A stretch of 64,000 bases of DNA, taken from positions 1 to 64,000 of the forward strand of contig CACJVQ010000005.1 in NCBI GenBank assembly GCA_902596915.1, read 5' to 3'. This DNA comes from an uncultured Pelagibacteraceae bacterium. Lineage in GTDB: Bacteria; Pseudomonadota; Alphaproteobacteria; Pelagibacterales; Pelagibacteraceae. Numbering within the stretch: the first letter of the stretch is position 1; the number at the start of each line of letters is the position of its first letter. A model generated the notes under the pieces. The model did no database searches. It saw nothing but the letters and a program-made list of their open reading frames with translations, and had not been told where the DNA came from. This document shows, piece after piece, positions 31,015 through 42,777 of the stretch. Both the position numbers and the translations under genes were made by a program.

Positions 31015-33011
31015 CCAGGACTCCGAATTTCACTATCACTATCGAAGTCTATATCTTGGTTAAATTCAAAATCCTCTTCTTTTTCATCTACAAAATTATT
31101 ATTCTTTTTAATATATTCATCTGGTAGCTCATCTACAAATCTTGATGCTATACTGTCTATCCAGTCGCCTTGATAAAATCTGTTCATTGAAAATGATATT
31201 TTAGCAAGCTTTTTCGCCCTAGTAATTGCAACATAAGCTAATCTTCTTTCTTCTTCCAATCCACTTTCCCCCTTTTCTTCAATGCTTTTTTGATGAGGAA
31301 ATAATCCTTCCTCCCAGCCAGGTAAGAATACAACATCAAATTCTAGTCCCTTTGATGCGTGAATTGTCATTAAATTAACTTTTTCACTTTGCCAATCTTG
31401 ATCTAAAGATGTTGCAAGAGCAACATGCTCTAAAAAACTTTCTAAATTATCAAATTCTTTCATCGCATTTAATAATTCTTTTATATTTTCTAATCTATTT
31501 TCATTTTCTAAGTCTTTCTTATTTTTTAACATTTCACTATATCCAGACTCATCAAGAATAATTTGTAACAATTTATTGTGGTTTATTTTATTATTTAAAT
31601 CATTTCTCCACTTAGCCAAAAGATTTAGAAGAGAATTTAAACCTATTTTTGTTTTAGGTTTGATTTTGTTTTGTTCAATTAAATGTTTTGAGGCAACCTC
31701 TAAAGAACATTTATTTAATTTAGCAAAATTATTTATAGCTTTAACTGTTGTATCACCAATAGATCTTTTTGGAACGTTTAAAATTCTCTCAAATGCCAAG
31801 TCATCCTGAGGTTGAAAAACTGTTTTTAGGTATGCAACACAATCCTTTACTTCAGCTCTCTCATAAAATTTTATACCACCGATAATTCTGTATGGAACAC
31901 CAATTTTTAAAAATCTTTCCTCAAATTCTCTGGTTTGAAAAATAGCTCTTACAAGAATTGCAACTTCATTTAATGAAAATTTATTTTTGAAATCTTCAAT
32001 GTTAGAACCAATTTCAGTTGCCTCATCTTTAACGTTTCTAAAACAGTTTAATGTTACAAGCTCTCCATCTTCTTGATCTGTGAAAAGTTTTTTTCCAACT
32101 CTGTTTTGGTTATTTTCAATAATATTAGACGCAACATTTAAAATATTTTGGGTTGATCTATAATTTTTTTCCAATCTTATTATTTTTGTATTCTCATAGA
32201 CATTTTCAAATTGAAGAAAATTTTTAATTTCTGCACCTCTCCAGCTGTATATTGACTGATCATCATCACCCACACAGCAAATATTTTGGTTATGTTCTGC
32301 TAAATATTTTAGCCATTCACTCTGAATAAAGTTTGTATCCTGGTATTCATCAACTAAAATATACTTAAACTTTTTAGAATACATTTTCGATATATCTCTA
32401 TGTTTTTCAAAAATTTTAACTGTATGAAGTATTAAATCACTGAAATCAGCAGCATTTAAATCTATCAATTTTTGTTGATATATTTTGTAAATACCTAGGA
32501 AGCTTTTTTCTAATATGTCTTTACGCTTTAGCACCACTTCATTTGGATAAAAACCTTTATTTTTCCATTTATCGATTACTGCCAATATATATCTCGGGGA
32601 TATTTTTTTTGTATCTATGTTTTCAGATTTACAGATGTTTTTTATTAACCTTACTTGATCATCTTGATCAATAATTGAAAAATTAGATTTTAATCCAGCC
32701 GCTTCAGCATGCTTTCTTAATATTTTTGCACTAATTGAGTGAAAAGTGCCCAGCCAAGGAAGACCCGTTGCTTCTTTTCTCAAAAATTTAGATACTCTTA
32801 ATTGCATTTCTTTTGCAGCTTTATTTGTAAAAGTTACTGCTAAAACTTGATTAGGAAATGCCTTATGTTGTTTTATAATATGGGCAATTCTAGAAGTAAG
32901 CACTCTTGTTTTTCCAGATCCTGCGCCAGCAACAATCAAAAGAGGTCCATTTAAATATAGAACCGCTTCTTCCTGACTTTCGTTAAGATTAGTTAAATAG
33001 TCTAAATTCAT
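30984..33011 (-). CDS. uvrD: UvrD/PcrA-family ATP-dependent DNA helicase
   Basis: AGAGSGKTRVLTSRI, VDEYQDTNFIQ, GDDDQSIYSWRGAE, MTIHASKGLEFDVVFLPG. Confidence 0.95.
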   Translation of the reverse strand: MNLDYLTNLNESQEEAVLYLNGPLLIVAGAGSGKTRVLTSRIAHIIKQHKAFPNQVLAVTFTNKAAKEMQLRVSKFLRKEATGLPWLGTFHSISAKILRKHAEAAGLKSNFSIIDQDDQVRLIKNICKSENIDTKKISPRYILAVIDKWKNKGFYPNEVVLKRKDILEKSFLGIYKIYQQKLIDLNAADFSDLILHTVKIFEKHRDISKMYSKKFKYILVDEYQDTNFIQSEWLKYLAEHNQNICCVGDDDQSIYSWRGAEIKNFLQFENVYENTKIIRLEKNYRSTQNILNVASNIIENNQNRVGKKLFTDQEDGELVTLNCFRNVKDEATEIGSNIEDFKNKFSLNEVAILVRAIFQTREFEERFLKIGVPYRIIGGIKFYERAEVKDCVAYLKTVFQPQDDLAFERILNVPKRSIGDTTVKAINNFAKLNKCSLEVASKHLIEQNKIKPKTKIGLNSLLNLLAKWRNDLNNKINHNKLLQIILDESGYSEMLKNKKDLENENRLENIKELLNAMKEFDNLESFLEHVALATSLDQDWQSEKVNLMTIHASKGLEFDVVFLPGWEEGLFPHQKSIEEKGESGLEEERRLAYVAITRAKKLAKISFSMNRFYQGDWIDSIASRFVDELPDEYIKKNNNFVDEKEEDFEFNQDIDFDSDSEIRSPGWIRYQKKLK

Positions 33012-33047
33012 CGTTTATTTTTTTTTAATTTAAGCGATATTGGATAA

Positions 33048-34421
33048 ATGATTAAAAAATTGAAGGTAACAATATTTGTTAAGTTTATTTTTTCATTAAT
33101 TGTATTGTGTTTTTTATTTTGCATTTATTTATCAATACCAGTTTTATTTAATTATAAAAGCATAGAAAACATCATTGAAAGTAAATTTTATTCTGATTTT
33201 AATATTAACTTAAATATAAATGGTGACATAAAGTATCAATTACTTCCAAAGCCTAATTTATTAATAACTGATTCATCATTATCAATTAATGAAAAAAATA
33301 ATAAAGATGTTTCTTTTGATATAAAAAATTTAAAAGTTTTTATAAATTCTAATAGCTTATATCCAAAATCTAAAATTAATTTTGAAAAATTTGAAATACA
33401 AAATACAAATTTTTTGTTAAAAACAAAAGAATATTCAACTTTGAGGAATTATTTTCACAATAGTGAAAGTAAATCATTTTATATCAAAAAAAGTAAAATA
33501 TTTGTGGTTGATGAAAAAGATGAAACTTTAATCATATCACCTATTGAAAAAATAAACTTTATTACATCAAAACAAGACAACTTTAAAAAATTAAATATTA
33601 AAGGAATTTTATTTGATCTTAATTTTAAATCATTATGGAAAAAAAAATATAATTCAGAAATGAATTCTCAAATAGAAATAGATTTTAAAGAACCAAATAT
33701 TTTAATAAAAAATCAATTAAATTATAAAGATAGATCCAGTCTCGATGGCTCAATATTAATCGCTTTCAATAATAAAAATATTGAAATTGATTATATATAT
33801 GAAAATAATAAAATTACTTTAACATCACCTAATAATGCTAATGATATAAAAATTAATTCATCAATTGAATTAAGACCATTTTATTTAAATTCAAACATTA
33901 CTTTGAATCAGCAAAATTTAAATTTTATGATTGATGAATTAATATTTTCATTATTTAATTTGAAGCCTGATTTGCTGGGCAATGTTAATGGAGATATAGA
34001 ATTACTGCTAACTAATGTTGAACATGAACTTATAAGAAATGGTAGAATAAGTTTTAGTATAAGTCAAAATACTATTAATTTCGACGAAGTTATATTTAAT
34101 ATTGGTGATATTGGTCAAATTAACTCTGAGATAAGATATAATGAAAAAGATGGAGATATAATTTTTAACTCATCTAATTCTTTGCAAATAAAAAATAAAA
34201 AAGCGTTTGCTAAAAAATTCCAAGTAAAGCTTGACAAAGTAAAGGACATAAACATTATTAATTTTAAAATTGATAAAAATATCAATACCGGGTTGATTTC
34301 AATATTTGATATAAAAACTAATCAAGAAGAATATAAAGAGAAGAATAATGCTAAACTTAGGTATGATATAAATAGTACTCAAAAACTGAAGTCTTTGATT
34401 AAAAAAATTATAAATAATTAG
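33048..34421 (+). CDS. AsmA-family-like inner-membrane anchored protein
   Basis: N-terminal TM followed by [22 protein letters not shown] pattern typical of AsmA N-terminus. Confidence 0.6.
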   Translation: MIKKLKVTIFVKFIFSLIVLCFLFCIYLSIPVLFNYKSIENIIESKFYSDFNINLNINGDIKYQLLPKPNLLITDSSLSINEKNNKDVSFDIKNLKVFINSNSLYPKSKINFEKFEIQNTNFLLKTKEYSTLRNYFHNSESKSFYIKKSKIFVVDEKDETLIISPIEKINFITSKQDNFKKLNIKGILFDLNFKSLWKKKYNSEMNSQIEIDFKEPNILIKNQLNYKDRSSLDGSILIAFNNKNIEIDYIYENNKITLTSPNNANDIKINSSIELRPFYLNSNITLNQQNLNFMIDELIFSLFNLKPDLLGNVNGDIELLLTNVEHELIRNGRISFSISQNTINFDEVIFNIGDIGQINSEIRYNEKDGDIIFNSSNSLQIKNKKAFAKKFQVKLDKVKDINIINFKIDKNINTGLISIFDIKTNQEEYKEKNNAKLRYDINSTQKLKSLIKKIINN

Positions 34422-35806
34422 TCTGGTTTAATCATTTTATTAGGATCAACAATTTTATTATACTCTTTCTCGTTTATTAGCCCTGATTTCATAGCTTCAG
34501 ATTTGAGAGTAGTTTTGTTTTTTAATGCATTCTTAGCTATCTTTGCAGCATTATCGTAGCCTATTTTAGGAGATAGGGCAGTTACTAACATTAAAGAATT
34601 ATTTACCAAATGTTTAATTCTATTTTTATCTGCTTTAAGTCCCGAAACACAATATTTTGCAAAACTTTTTGTACTATCAGAAAGAATTTGAATAGATTGT
34701 AGTACATTATGAATTATTAAAGGCTTAAAAACATTCAGTTCAAAATGTCCGTGTGATCCTGCCATTGTAATTCCATTATGGTTTCCAATTACTTTTACAC
34801 ATACCATTGTAACAGCCTCACATTGAGTTGGATTTACCTTGCCAGGCATAATTGAAGATCCAGGCTCATTTTCTGGGAGTATCAATTCTCCGTATCCTGC
34901 TCTAGGTCCTGAGCCTAAAAATCTAATGTCATTTGCTACTTTCATCAAACAAACCGCTGTAGTATTTAACGTTCCTGAATAATTTACTATTGCATCATGA
35001 GCGGCTAGTGCTGCAAACTTATTTTTAGCTGGTTTAAAAGGCAACTTAGTTATTTTTCTTATTTCACTAATTATTTTTTTGTCAAAATTTTTTTTTGTAT
35101 TTATACCAGTACCAACAGCAGTTCCACCCTGAGCTAAATAATAAATTTCATTTAGTGATAGTTCTATTCTTTTTATGCACTCTTCAAGTTGTGATTGATA
35201 ACCTGAAAATTCTTGACCAAGGGATAAAGGAGTTGCATCTTGTAAATGCGTTCTTCCTATTTTAACAATTTTATTAAATTCTTTAACTTTTTTTTTTAAT
35301 TCTTTATTCAACAGCACTAAGCATGGTAATAATTTTTCTCTAGTTTCCATTGCTATTGCTATATGCATTGCTGTGGGAAATACATCATTAGTAGATTGAG
35401 ATTTATTTACATGATCATTTGGATGAACAGGTTTTTTTGTGCCCTTTTTCCCTTTGAGCATTTCAATTGCTCTATTAGAAATTACTTCGTTAACGTTCAT
35501 ATTTGTTTGGGTACCAGAGCCAGTTTGCCAGACTTTAAGAGGGAAGTGATTATCTAATTTTCCCTTAATTACCTCTTCTGAGGCACGTACAATTGATCTA
35601 CAAATTTTTGAACTAATATCATTGTTCTTATAATTTGTAATAGCAGCTGCTTTTTTTATTATAGCTATGGATTTTATTAACTTTGATCCCACTAAAACAT
35701 CTCCAATATTAAAGTATTTTTTTGATCTTTCTGTAGATGCTCCCCAATACTTATCCACATGCACGTTTATAGAACCTATGCTGTCATATTCTTTTCTGAA
35801 TTTCAT
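34418..35806 (-). CDS. fumC: class II fumarate hydratase
   Basis: [57 protein letters not shown]. Confidence 0.97.
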   Translation of the reverse strand: MKFRKEYDSIGSINVHVDKYWGASTERSKKYFNIGDVLVGSKLIKSIAIIKKAAAITNYKNNDISSKICRSIVRASEEVIKGKLDNHFPLKVWQTGSGTQTNMNVNEVISNRAIEMLKGKKGTKKPVHPNDHVNKSQSTNDVFPTAMHIAIAMETREKLLPCLVLLNKELKKKVKEFNKIVKIGRTHLQDATPLSLGQEFSGYQSQLEECIKRIELSLNEIYYLAQGGTAVGTGINTKKNFDKKIISEIRKITKLPFKPAKNKFAALAAHDAIVNYSGTLNTTAVCLMKVANDIRFLGSGPRAGYGELILPENEPGSSIMPGKVNPTQCEAVTMVCVKVIGNHNGITMAGSHGHFELNVFKPLIIHNVLQSIQILSDSTKSFAKYCVSGLKADKNRIKHLVNNSLMLVTALSPKIGYDNAAKIAKNALKNKTTLKSEAMKSGLINEKEYNKIVDPNKMIKPD

Positions 35807-35874
35807 AGTTTTAATTTTGAGAGTATATTTAATCACTTATACATTAAAAAATTATAAAATCATATAGGAGTAAA

Positions 35875-36246
35875 ATGACAAATTTTGAAAAAGTTGGTGT
35901 GTTCATGAAAACTTTTAACCAAGATGTTAAAGATTCATCGAGTCTGAGTACAGACAAAATTAATAAGCTTAGAATTTCATTAATTAATGAAGAGTTAGAA
36001 GAGCTTAAACAAGCAATATCAGAAAAAAATTTAACTGAAGTTGCAGATGCATTAACAGATATTTTATATGTCACTTATGGAGCAGGACATGCATTTGGTA
36101 TTAATTTGGATAATTGTTTTGAGGAAGTTCAAAAATCTAATATGAGTAAATTAGGAAAAGATGGAAAACCAATATTCAATGAGTCTGGAAAAGTTATGAA
36201 AGGACCAAACTATTTTAAACCAGATTTATCTAAATTTATAAAATAA
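35875..36246 (+). CDS. MazG-like / phosphoribosyl-ATP pyrophosphohydrolase-like protein
   Basis: LINEELEELKQAI...EVADALTDILYVTYGAGHAFGI, all-alpha NTP-PPase signature. Confidence 0.8.
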   Translation: MTNFEKVGVFMKTFNQDVKDSSSLSTDKINKLRISLINEELEELKQAISEKNLTEVADALTDILYVTYGAGHAFGINLDNCFEEVQKSNMSKLGKDGKPIFNESGKVMKGPNYFKPDLSKFIK

Positions 36247-36247
36247 T

Positions 36248-37129
36248 TTACAGCCAATTTGGTTTTAAGGCCTTAATTTTTGCATCACCACATCTTAGAT
36301 CTGCATCAAAATTGAATTTTTTGTTTTCTAGTTTTAGTAAAGCAAATGGATTTTTATTATTGATTAATAATTTACCAATATTTTTATTATCAAATGTTAT
36401 TTCATCACTAGTTATTTCACCTTCTTTAAGTTTTACAGCAAATAGTCTTTTATTAAGTTTATCTTTAAGTTTAATTCTTGCCGTATTCTCTTGTCCTACA
36501 TAACATCCTTTTCTGAAATCAATTCCATTGAGCTCTTCAAAATTACATTCAATGCCAAATATTTTATTTTGTAGACTATTTGTATCAATTTGAGCAATTC
36601 CTAATTCATGGCTATAATTATAATATTCAGCAACATCTGAAACCTCTAATTCTAACTTTTTGATAGAAAGATATAATTTTTCTAAATTAATAACTAGTCT
36701 TGCTCCTAGCTTGTCAGATCTAGGGTCTAAAAGAATAGGATCTTCTCTAAATTTAATTGTGAAACCCACTTCATCTTTAGAATTTTCTAATTCTAAAAAC
36801 TTTTCCTTCGTTAAATTAGCAACTACAAATTCGTTACTTAGATTTAAGATATCTACATTAGATCTTAGTTTATATAAATTTAACTGTTTATATAAATTTT
36901 CAATATTTTTTTTTTCACAATCCAAAAAATAACCTAATTTATGTTTTATAACTATAAAATCGTAAAGATATTTGCCCTGAGGTGTTAAAAGAGCAGAAAA
37001 ACAACTTTTGACTTCTGATACACTTTCAATATTGTTTGTAATTATATTTTGTAAAAATTCTCTAGCATCGTCCCCATTAATATAAAGAAGACCTCTATCT
37101 TCTAGTATGTAAACATTATTTTTGTTCAT
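36248..37129 (-). CDS. ygfZ: YgfZ/GcvT-domain folate-binding protein
   Basis: FRKGCYVGQENTAR signature. Confidence 0.88.
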   Translation of the reverse strand: MNKNNVYILEDRGLLYINGDDAREFLQNIITNNIESVSEVKSCFSALLTPQGKYLYDFIVIKHKLGYFLDCEKKNIENLYKQLNLYKLRSNVDILNLSNEFVVANLTKEKFLELENSKDEVGFTIKFREDPILLDPRSDKLGARLVINLEKLYLSIKKLELEVSDVAEYYNYSHELGIAQIDTNSLQNKIFGIECNFEELNGIDFRKGCYVGQENTARIKLKDKLNKRLFAVKLKEGEITSDEITFDNKNIGKLLINNKNPFALLKLENKKFNFDADLRCGDAKIKALKPNWL

Positions 37130-37171
37130 GTTGTAATATTATAACAAATGATATAAGTACTTTTTTTGTAA

Positions 37172-38482
37172 ATGTTAGACCTTATAATTAAAAATGGAAA
37201 GTGCTATATCGATAAAAATCTAAAAAAGGTCGATATAGGTATTCAAAACAGCAAGATTGTAAAAATTGGAAAGCTAGATGAAGATGCAAGTCAGTCAATT
37301 GATGCAACAGGTCTTACTGTTCTTCCTGGTTGTATTGATACTCAAACACACTTTAGAGAACCAGGCTCAACAGATACTGAGGACTTAGCTTCAGGAAGTA
37401 GAGCAGCAATTGTTGGGGGTATAACTTCAGTATTTGAAATGCCAAATACTAATCCTGCAACTACAAATAAAGCAGAGTTTCAAAGAAAAATAGATTTAGC
37501 AAAAAATAGAATGTACTGTAATCATGCTTTTTATTTTGGAGCTACTCCAACTAATCAAAGTGAATTAGCTGATCTTAAAGGTTTAGATGGATGCTGTGGA
37601 GTTAAATTATTTGCAGGCTCGTCCACAGGAACTTTGCTAGTTCATAAAGAAGAAGACATTGAAAAAGTTTTTGAAAGTACATCTAAAATTGTTGCAGTTC
37701 ACTCAGAAGATGAAGATATTTTAAATTTAAGAAAGAAATTAAGAGAAAAAGGCAATGTTCATTCTCATCCAATATGGAGAGATGAAGAATGTGCAATTTC
37801 ATCTACAAGAAAGATTGTAAAAATTGCAAAAAGATTAGGAAAAAAGGCTCATATACTTCATATTACAACAAAACAAGAGATAGACTTTTTATCCCAGAAT
37901 AAGGGAGACATAACTTTTGAAATAACTCCTCAACATTTAACAATGTTTGCTCCTGATTGTTACGATAAACTTGGAACTTATGCTCAAATGAATCCACCAA
38001 TTAGAGAAAAAAGTCATTACGATAGACTATGGTATGCTGTAAGAAATAATTATAATGACACTATTGGTTCAGATCACGCTCCTCATCTGAAAGTAAATAA
38101 AGATAAAGAATATCCAGATACTCCCTCAGGAATGCCTGGAGTTCAGACCTTATTACCTGTGATGCTTAACCATGTAAATGATGGAAAACTAACTTTAGTT
38201 CAATTAATGAATCTAGTTTGTGAAAATCCAGCTAAAATATTTGGCATTATAGGCAAGGGTTATATAAAGGAAGACTATGATGCGGACTTTACAATTGTGG
38301 ATATGAATAAAATTATCGAAATCAAAAATGAAAAAATAGAGAGTAAGTGTGGATGGTCACCTTTTGATGGACACAAGTTTAAAGGAACTCCAGTTTATAC
38401 AATCATAAATGGAGAGATTAAAATGAAAGATGGAGAAATCCTTGGTGAAGCATCAGGCAAGCCCTTGAAGTTTGATAATTAA
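37172..38482 (+). CDS. dihydroorotase-family amidohydrolase
   Basis: GCIDTQTHFREPG, EMPNTNPATT, IGSDHAPH motifs. Confidence 0.9.
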   Translation: MLDLIIKNGKCYIDKNLKKVDIGIQNSKIVKIGKLDEDASQSIDATGLTVLPGCIDTQTHFREPGSTDTEDLASGSRAAIVGGITSVFEMPNTNPATTNKAEFQRKIDLAKNRMYCNHAFYFGATPTNQSELADLKGLDGCCGVKLFAGSSTGTLLVHKEEDIEKVFESTSKIVAVHSEDEDILNLRKKLREKGNVHSHPIWRDEECAISSTRKIVKIAKRLGKKAHILHITTKQEIDFLSQNKGDITFEITPQHLTMFAPDCYDKLGTYAQMNPPIREKSHYDRLWYAVRNNYNDTIGSDHAPHLKVNKDKEYPDTPSGMPGVQTLLPVMLNHVNDGKLTLVQLMNLVCENPAKIFGIIGKGYIKEDYDADFTIVDMNKIIEIKNEKIESKCGWSPFDGHKFKGTPVYTIINGEIKMKDGEILGEASGKPLKFDN

Positions 38483-38488
38483 CCTAAT

Positions 38489-40387
38489 TTATTTGGCAAG
38501 AATTTTATTTTCTATTAAACTTTGTGTAATCTCATCAAGAATTGCTGGATCATCGATTGTAGCCGGCATTTTATAATTTTCCTTGTCGGCAATTTTACGA
38601 ATAGTTCCTCTCAATATTTTTCCTGATCTTGTTTTGGGTAATCTTTTAATAACTATGACAACTTTGAACGCAGCAACAGGTCCAATTTTATCTCTTACCA
38701 TTTTAATACATTCCTTTGAGATAGTTTCATTGTCTTTTTCAACACCAGATTTTAAAACAACTAAACCAATAGGCAATTGTCCTTTCAATTTATCTGCAAT
38801 TCCAAGAACAGCACACTCAGCAACTGATTGATGTTCGGATAATACCTCTTCGATCGCACCTGTCGATAATCTATGACCAGCAACGTTTATAATGTCATCG
38901 GTTCGTGACATAATCCAAATATATCCATCTTCATCAATGTGTCCTGCATCATAAGTTTGATAGTAACCCTTATAGTTAGTCATATAATTTTCTTCATATC
39001 TTCTATCAGCATTCCAAAGAGTAGGAAAAGTACCTGGTGGCAAAGGTAATTTAACAACTATATCACCCATCTCATTAGGTGCTGCAATTGAATGATCTGG
39101 TTTAATTATTTTTACATCATAACCAGGAACTGCTTTACACGCTGAACCATACTTAGTCTTTTGCATTTCTATTCCGGTACAATTTGAACTTATTGCCCAA
39201 CTAGTCTCGGTTTGCCACCAATGATCTATGACGGGAACATTTAAAAGATTTTCAGCCCATTTTATTGTATCAGGATCTGCTCTTTCTCCAGCTAAAAATA
39301 AAGACTCGAATGAGCTCAAATCATATTTTGAAAAAAACTTTCCGTCTGGGTCTTCTTTTTTAATAGCTCTAAACGCTGTTGGAGCTGTGAACAAAGATTT
39401 AATTTTATACTCTGAAATTATTCTCCAAAATACTCCTGCATCAGGAGTTCCAACAGGTTTTCCTTCAAATAAAACTGTAGTACATCCTTTGAATAATGGA
39501 GCATAAACAATATAAGAATGTCCTACTATCCAACCAATATCACTAGCTGACCACCACACATCATTTTCTTCGATATTGTAAATATTTTTCATAGTCCATT
39601 TAAGAGCTACGATATGACCTCCTACATCTCTTACAATACCCTTTGGAATGCCAGTAGTTCCTGATGTGTACAAAATATAGGCAAATTCATTTGCTCCAAT
39701 CTCAACACAGTCTTTATTTTTGGCATTAACAAGTGTTTCCTCCCAGCTGATTTCAAGCGGAGAATTGAGTTTTACTTCGTGATCTTTCCTTTGAAAGAAA
39801 ATTACTTTTTCAACTTTGTGTTTTGCAAGTTTTAATGCTTCATCAACCAAAGGTCTGTACTCAACAGTTCTTCCTGGTTCAAACCCACAAGAGGCCGTAA
39901 TTAAAATTTTTGCTTTACTGTCATCAATTCTACTTGCTAATTCATTTGAAGCAAATCCACCAAAGACCACAGAGTGTATTGCACCAATTCTTCCACAGGC
40001 CAGCATCGCTATAACTGCTTCAGGTATCATTGGCATATAAATTATTACTCTGTCACCTTTTTTAATACCCTGATTATCTAGCGCTCCAGCAAATTTTGAA
40101 ATTTTTTCTTTTAATTCACTATATGTAAATTTTGCTTTACTATTAGTTATGGGGCTATCATAGATTAAAGCTGTCTTATCACCGTTACCTTTGTCAATAT
40201 GAAGATCAATAGCGTTGTAACAGGTGTTTGTAACGCCATCTTCAAACCATTTATAAAATGGAGGATTAAACTTGTTTAAAATCTTAGTAGGTTTTTTAAA
40301 CCAGAAGACATCATCAGATACATTTTTCCAAAATTCCTCAGGATTTTGAATAGATTCTTCATAAATTTTATTAAAACTATTTTTCAT
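38489..40387 (-). CDS. prpE: propionyl-CoA synthetase (acyl-CoA synthetase)
   Basis: NTCYNAIDLHIDKGNGDKTALIYDSPIT, LYTSGTTGIPKGIVRD, DHWWQTETSW, SGKILRGT. Confidence 0.88.
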   Translation of the reverse strand: MKNSFNKIYEESIQNPEEFWKNVSDDVFWFKKPTKILNKFNPPFYKWFEDGVTNTCYNAIDLHIDKGNGDKTALIYDSPITNSKAKFTYSELKEKISKFAGALDNQGIKKGDRVIIYMPMIPEAVIAMLACGRIGAIHSVVFGGFASNELASRIDDSKAKILITASCGFEPGRTVEYRPLVDEALKLAKHKVEKVIFFQRKDHEVKLNSPLEISWEETLVNAKNKDCVEIGANEFAYILYTSGTTGIPKGIVRDVGGHIVALKWTMKNIYNIEENDVWWSASDIGWIVGHSYIVYAPLFKGCTTVLFEGKPVGTPDAGVFWRIISEYKIKSLFTAPTAFRAIKKEDPDGKFFSKYDLSSFESLFLAGERADPDTIKWAENLLNVPVIDHWWQTETSWAISSNCTGIEMQKTKYGSACKAVPGYDVKIIKPDHSIAAPNEMGDIVVKLPLPPGTFPTLWNADRRYEENYMTNYKGYYQTYDAGHIDEDGYIWIMSRTDDIINVAGHRLSTGAIEEVLSEHQSVAECAVLGIADKLKGQLPIGLVVLKSGVEKDNETISKECIKMVRDKIGPVAAFKVVIVIKRLPKTRSGKILRGTIRKIADKENYKMPATIDDPAILDEITQSLIENKILAK

Positions 40388-40521
40388 AGTGATTTGTTTT
40401 TTAGTTCACTTTTATAATGATTTTACGTATCAGGTTGTATTTAATTTTACAAAGTAAGTAAAATCAATACTTTTTAGAGGTCAAAAACTCTTCAATAAAG
40501 TAAATTTTTTTGCTATCTAAC

Positions 40522-40571
40522 CCTAACTTTAGGCTAATCATTAGATTAGTCTGTAGTTTAAATTTAAACTA
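40522..40571. repeat. three tandem inverted repeats upstream of proteorhodopsin
   Basis: CCTAA-CT-TTAGG (40522-40533), CTAATC-ATTA-GATTAG (40534-40549), TAGTTTAAATTTAAACTA (40554-40571). Confidence 0.75.
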
Positions 40572-40601
40572 ATAAAAAAACTAACTATGAGGGAGTTTTT
40601 T

Positions 40602-41366
40602 ATGAAGACAATGAAAATGTTAGCATTAGCGGCAGTGCTTTTCGGAGCAACTACAGCAGCTAACGCGGCAACAGCCTTTTTAGCCACTGACGATTTCGTA
40701 GGTATTTCGTTTTGGTTAATATCAATGGGTATGTTAGCAGCTACAGCGTTTTTCTTTATGGAACAGGCTAACGTCAGTTCACAATGGAGAAAATCAGTAA
40801 ATGTAGCTGGATTAGTAACAGGTATAGCATTTATTCACTATATGTATATGAGAGCAGTATGGATCGAAACAGGTGATACTCCAACTGTTTACAGATACAT
40901 TGACTGGTTAATTACTGTACCACTACAGCTAGTAGAATTTTACTTAATTCTTTCAGCAGTAAGAAAAGTTGACACAAACATATTCTGGAGAATCTTAATT
41001 GGTTCACTAGTTATGTTAATAGGTGGATATCTTGGAGAAGCTGGATTCATCAACGCTACACTAGGTTTTGTAATCGGTATGGCTGGATGGATTTACATTC
41101 TTTATGAAATCTTTTCAGGAGAAGCAGGAAAAGTTGCTGCTAAATCTGGAAACAAAGCTTTAGTAACTGCATTTGGAGCTTTAAGAATGATTGTTACTGT
41201 AGGTTGGGCTATTTACCCATTAGGTTACATTTTTGGTTACCTAACAGGTGGAATAGATGGTAACGCGTTAAACGTTATCTATAACTTAGCAGACTTTGTT
41301 AATAAAATCGCATTTGGTTTAATTATCTGGTCTTGTGCAGTTTCTAACTCTACAAGAAGAGCGTAG
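40602..41366 (+). CDS. proteorhodopsin, blue-absorbing type
   Basis: Seven-TM rhodopsin; RYIDWLITVPLQLVEFYLIL gives D97/T101/Q105/E108; Schiff-base Lys in FVNKIAFGLIIW. GAGGGAG precedes the ATG at 40602, preferred over 40587. Confidence 0.97.
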   Translation: MKTMKMLALAAVLFGATTAANAATAFLATDDFVGISFWLISMGMLAATAFFFMEQANVSSQWRKSVNVAGLVTGIAFIHYMYMRAVWIETGDTPTVYRYIDWLITVPLQLVEFYLILSAVRKVDTNIFWRILIGSLVMLIGGYLGEAGFINATLGFVIGMAGWIYILYEIFSGEAGKVAAKSGNKALVTAFGALRMIVTVGWAIYPLGYIFGYLTGGIDGNALNVIYNLADFVNKIAFGLIIWSCAVSNSTRRA

Positions 41367-41388
41367 TAACAATTAGTTACGATATATA

Positions 41389-41763
<375 letters not shown>

Positions 41764-41764
<1 letters not shown>

Positions 41765-42777
41765 TGATTAAAACTGATGTTGTTATTATCGGTGCAGGTC
41801 CAACAGGATTATTTTGTGCACATCAACTTGGAATTATAGGTCTGCAATGTGAAATAGTTGATAACCTAGATAAAATAGGTGGCCAATGCATTGAACTTTA
41901 CCCAGATAAACCAATTTATGATATTCCTGCTGTACCAAAGTGTACAGGAGAAGAGCTTACTAACAATTTGATTAAACAAATAAAACCTTTTAACTTTAAT
42001 TTTCATTTAAATGACAGAGTTCAAGAACTTACAAATGAAAACGATAATTGGATTGTTAAAACAACTAGTGGAAAAAAATTTCTAGCGCCAAATGTTGTAA
42101 TTGCTGGAGGTGTCGGATCTTTTGAACCAAGAAAATTTCCAACAAAAAGTGCAGAAAAGTTTGATGGAACTTCAGTTTTGTATTCAATAAAAGACAAAAC
42201 TATTTTTAAAGATAAATCTGTAGCTATCTTTGGAGGAGGAGATAGTGCACTGGACTGGGCGATAGAATTATCCAACAGTTCTAAAGTTTCACTAATTCAT
42301 AGAAGAGATGAATTTAGAGGAGCTCCAGCAAGTGTTCAAAAAATAAAAGAGCTAAGTAAGAAGAGTATTATTAATCTATTTACAAAGTATTCAATTAAAG
42401 ATGTTAAAGGAAATGGAACTTTAGAGGAAATTGAGATTAAAAGTGAAGAAGGTGAAAGCAAAACAATTAAAGCTGATTATGTACTGGGCTTCTTTGGTTT
42501 AATAATGCAACTTGGCCCTATAGCTGACTGGGGCCTTAATTTAGATAAAAAAACAATTCCAGTTAATACTGAAAACTTTGAAACCAATAAGAAAGGTATA
42601 TTTGCAATTGGAGACATCTGTACCTATCCAGGAAAGCTTAAACTAATTCTTTCTGGTTTTCATGAAGGAGCTTTAGCAGCAAGAGGTTGTTTTAAATATG
42701 CAAGACCTAACGAAAAATACAGATTTGAATTTACAACTGCATCAAATACTATCAAAGATAGATTGGGCATAAAATAG
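41764..42777 (+). CDS. ferredoxin--NADP reductase, thioredoxin-reductase-like type
   Basis: VVIIGAGPTGLFCAHQLGI, AIFGGGDSALDWAIEL, GIFAIGDICTYPGKLKLI. Confidence 0.93.

Noticed and set aside
39228-40040. Plus-strand ORFs antisense to prpE
   Set aside because: Mirror the conserved acyl-CoA synthetase codons; no independent evidence
40430-40442. ATCAGGTTGTATTT shared by the proteorhodopsin upstream spacer and the umuD/GFA spacer (near 50486)
   Set aside because: A 14-nt match in an AT-rich 64-kb window is expected many times by chance; no third copy noticed
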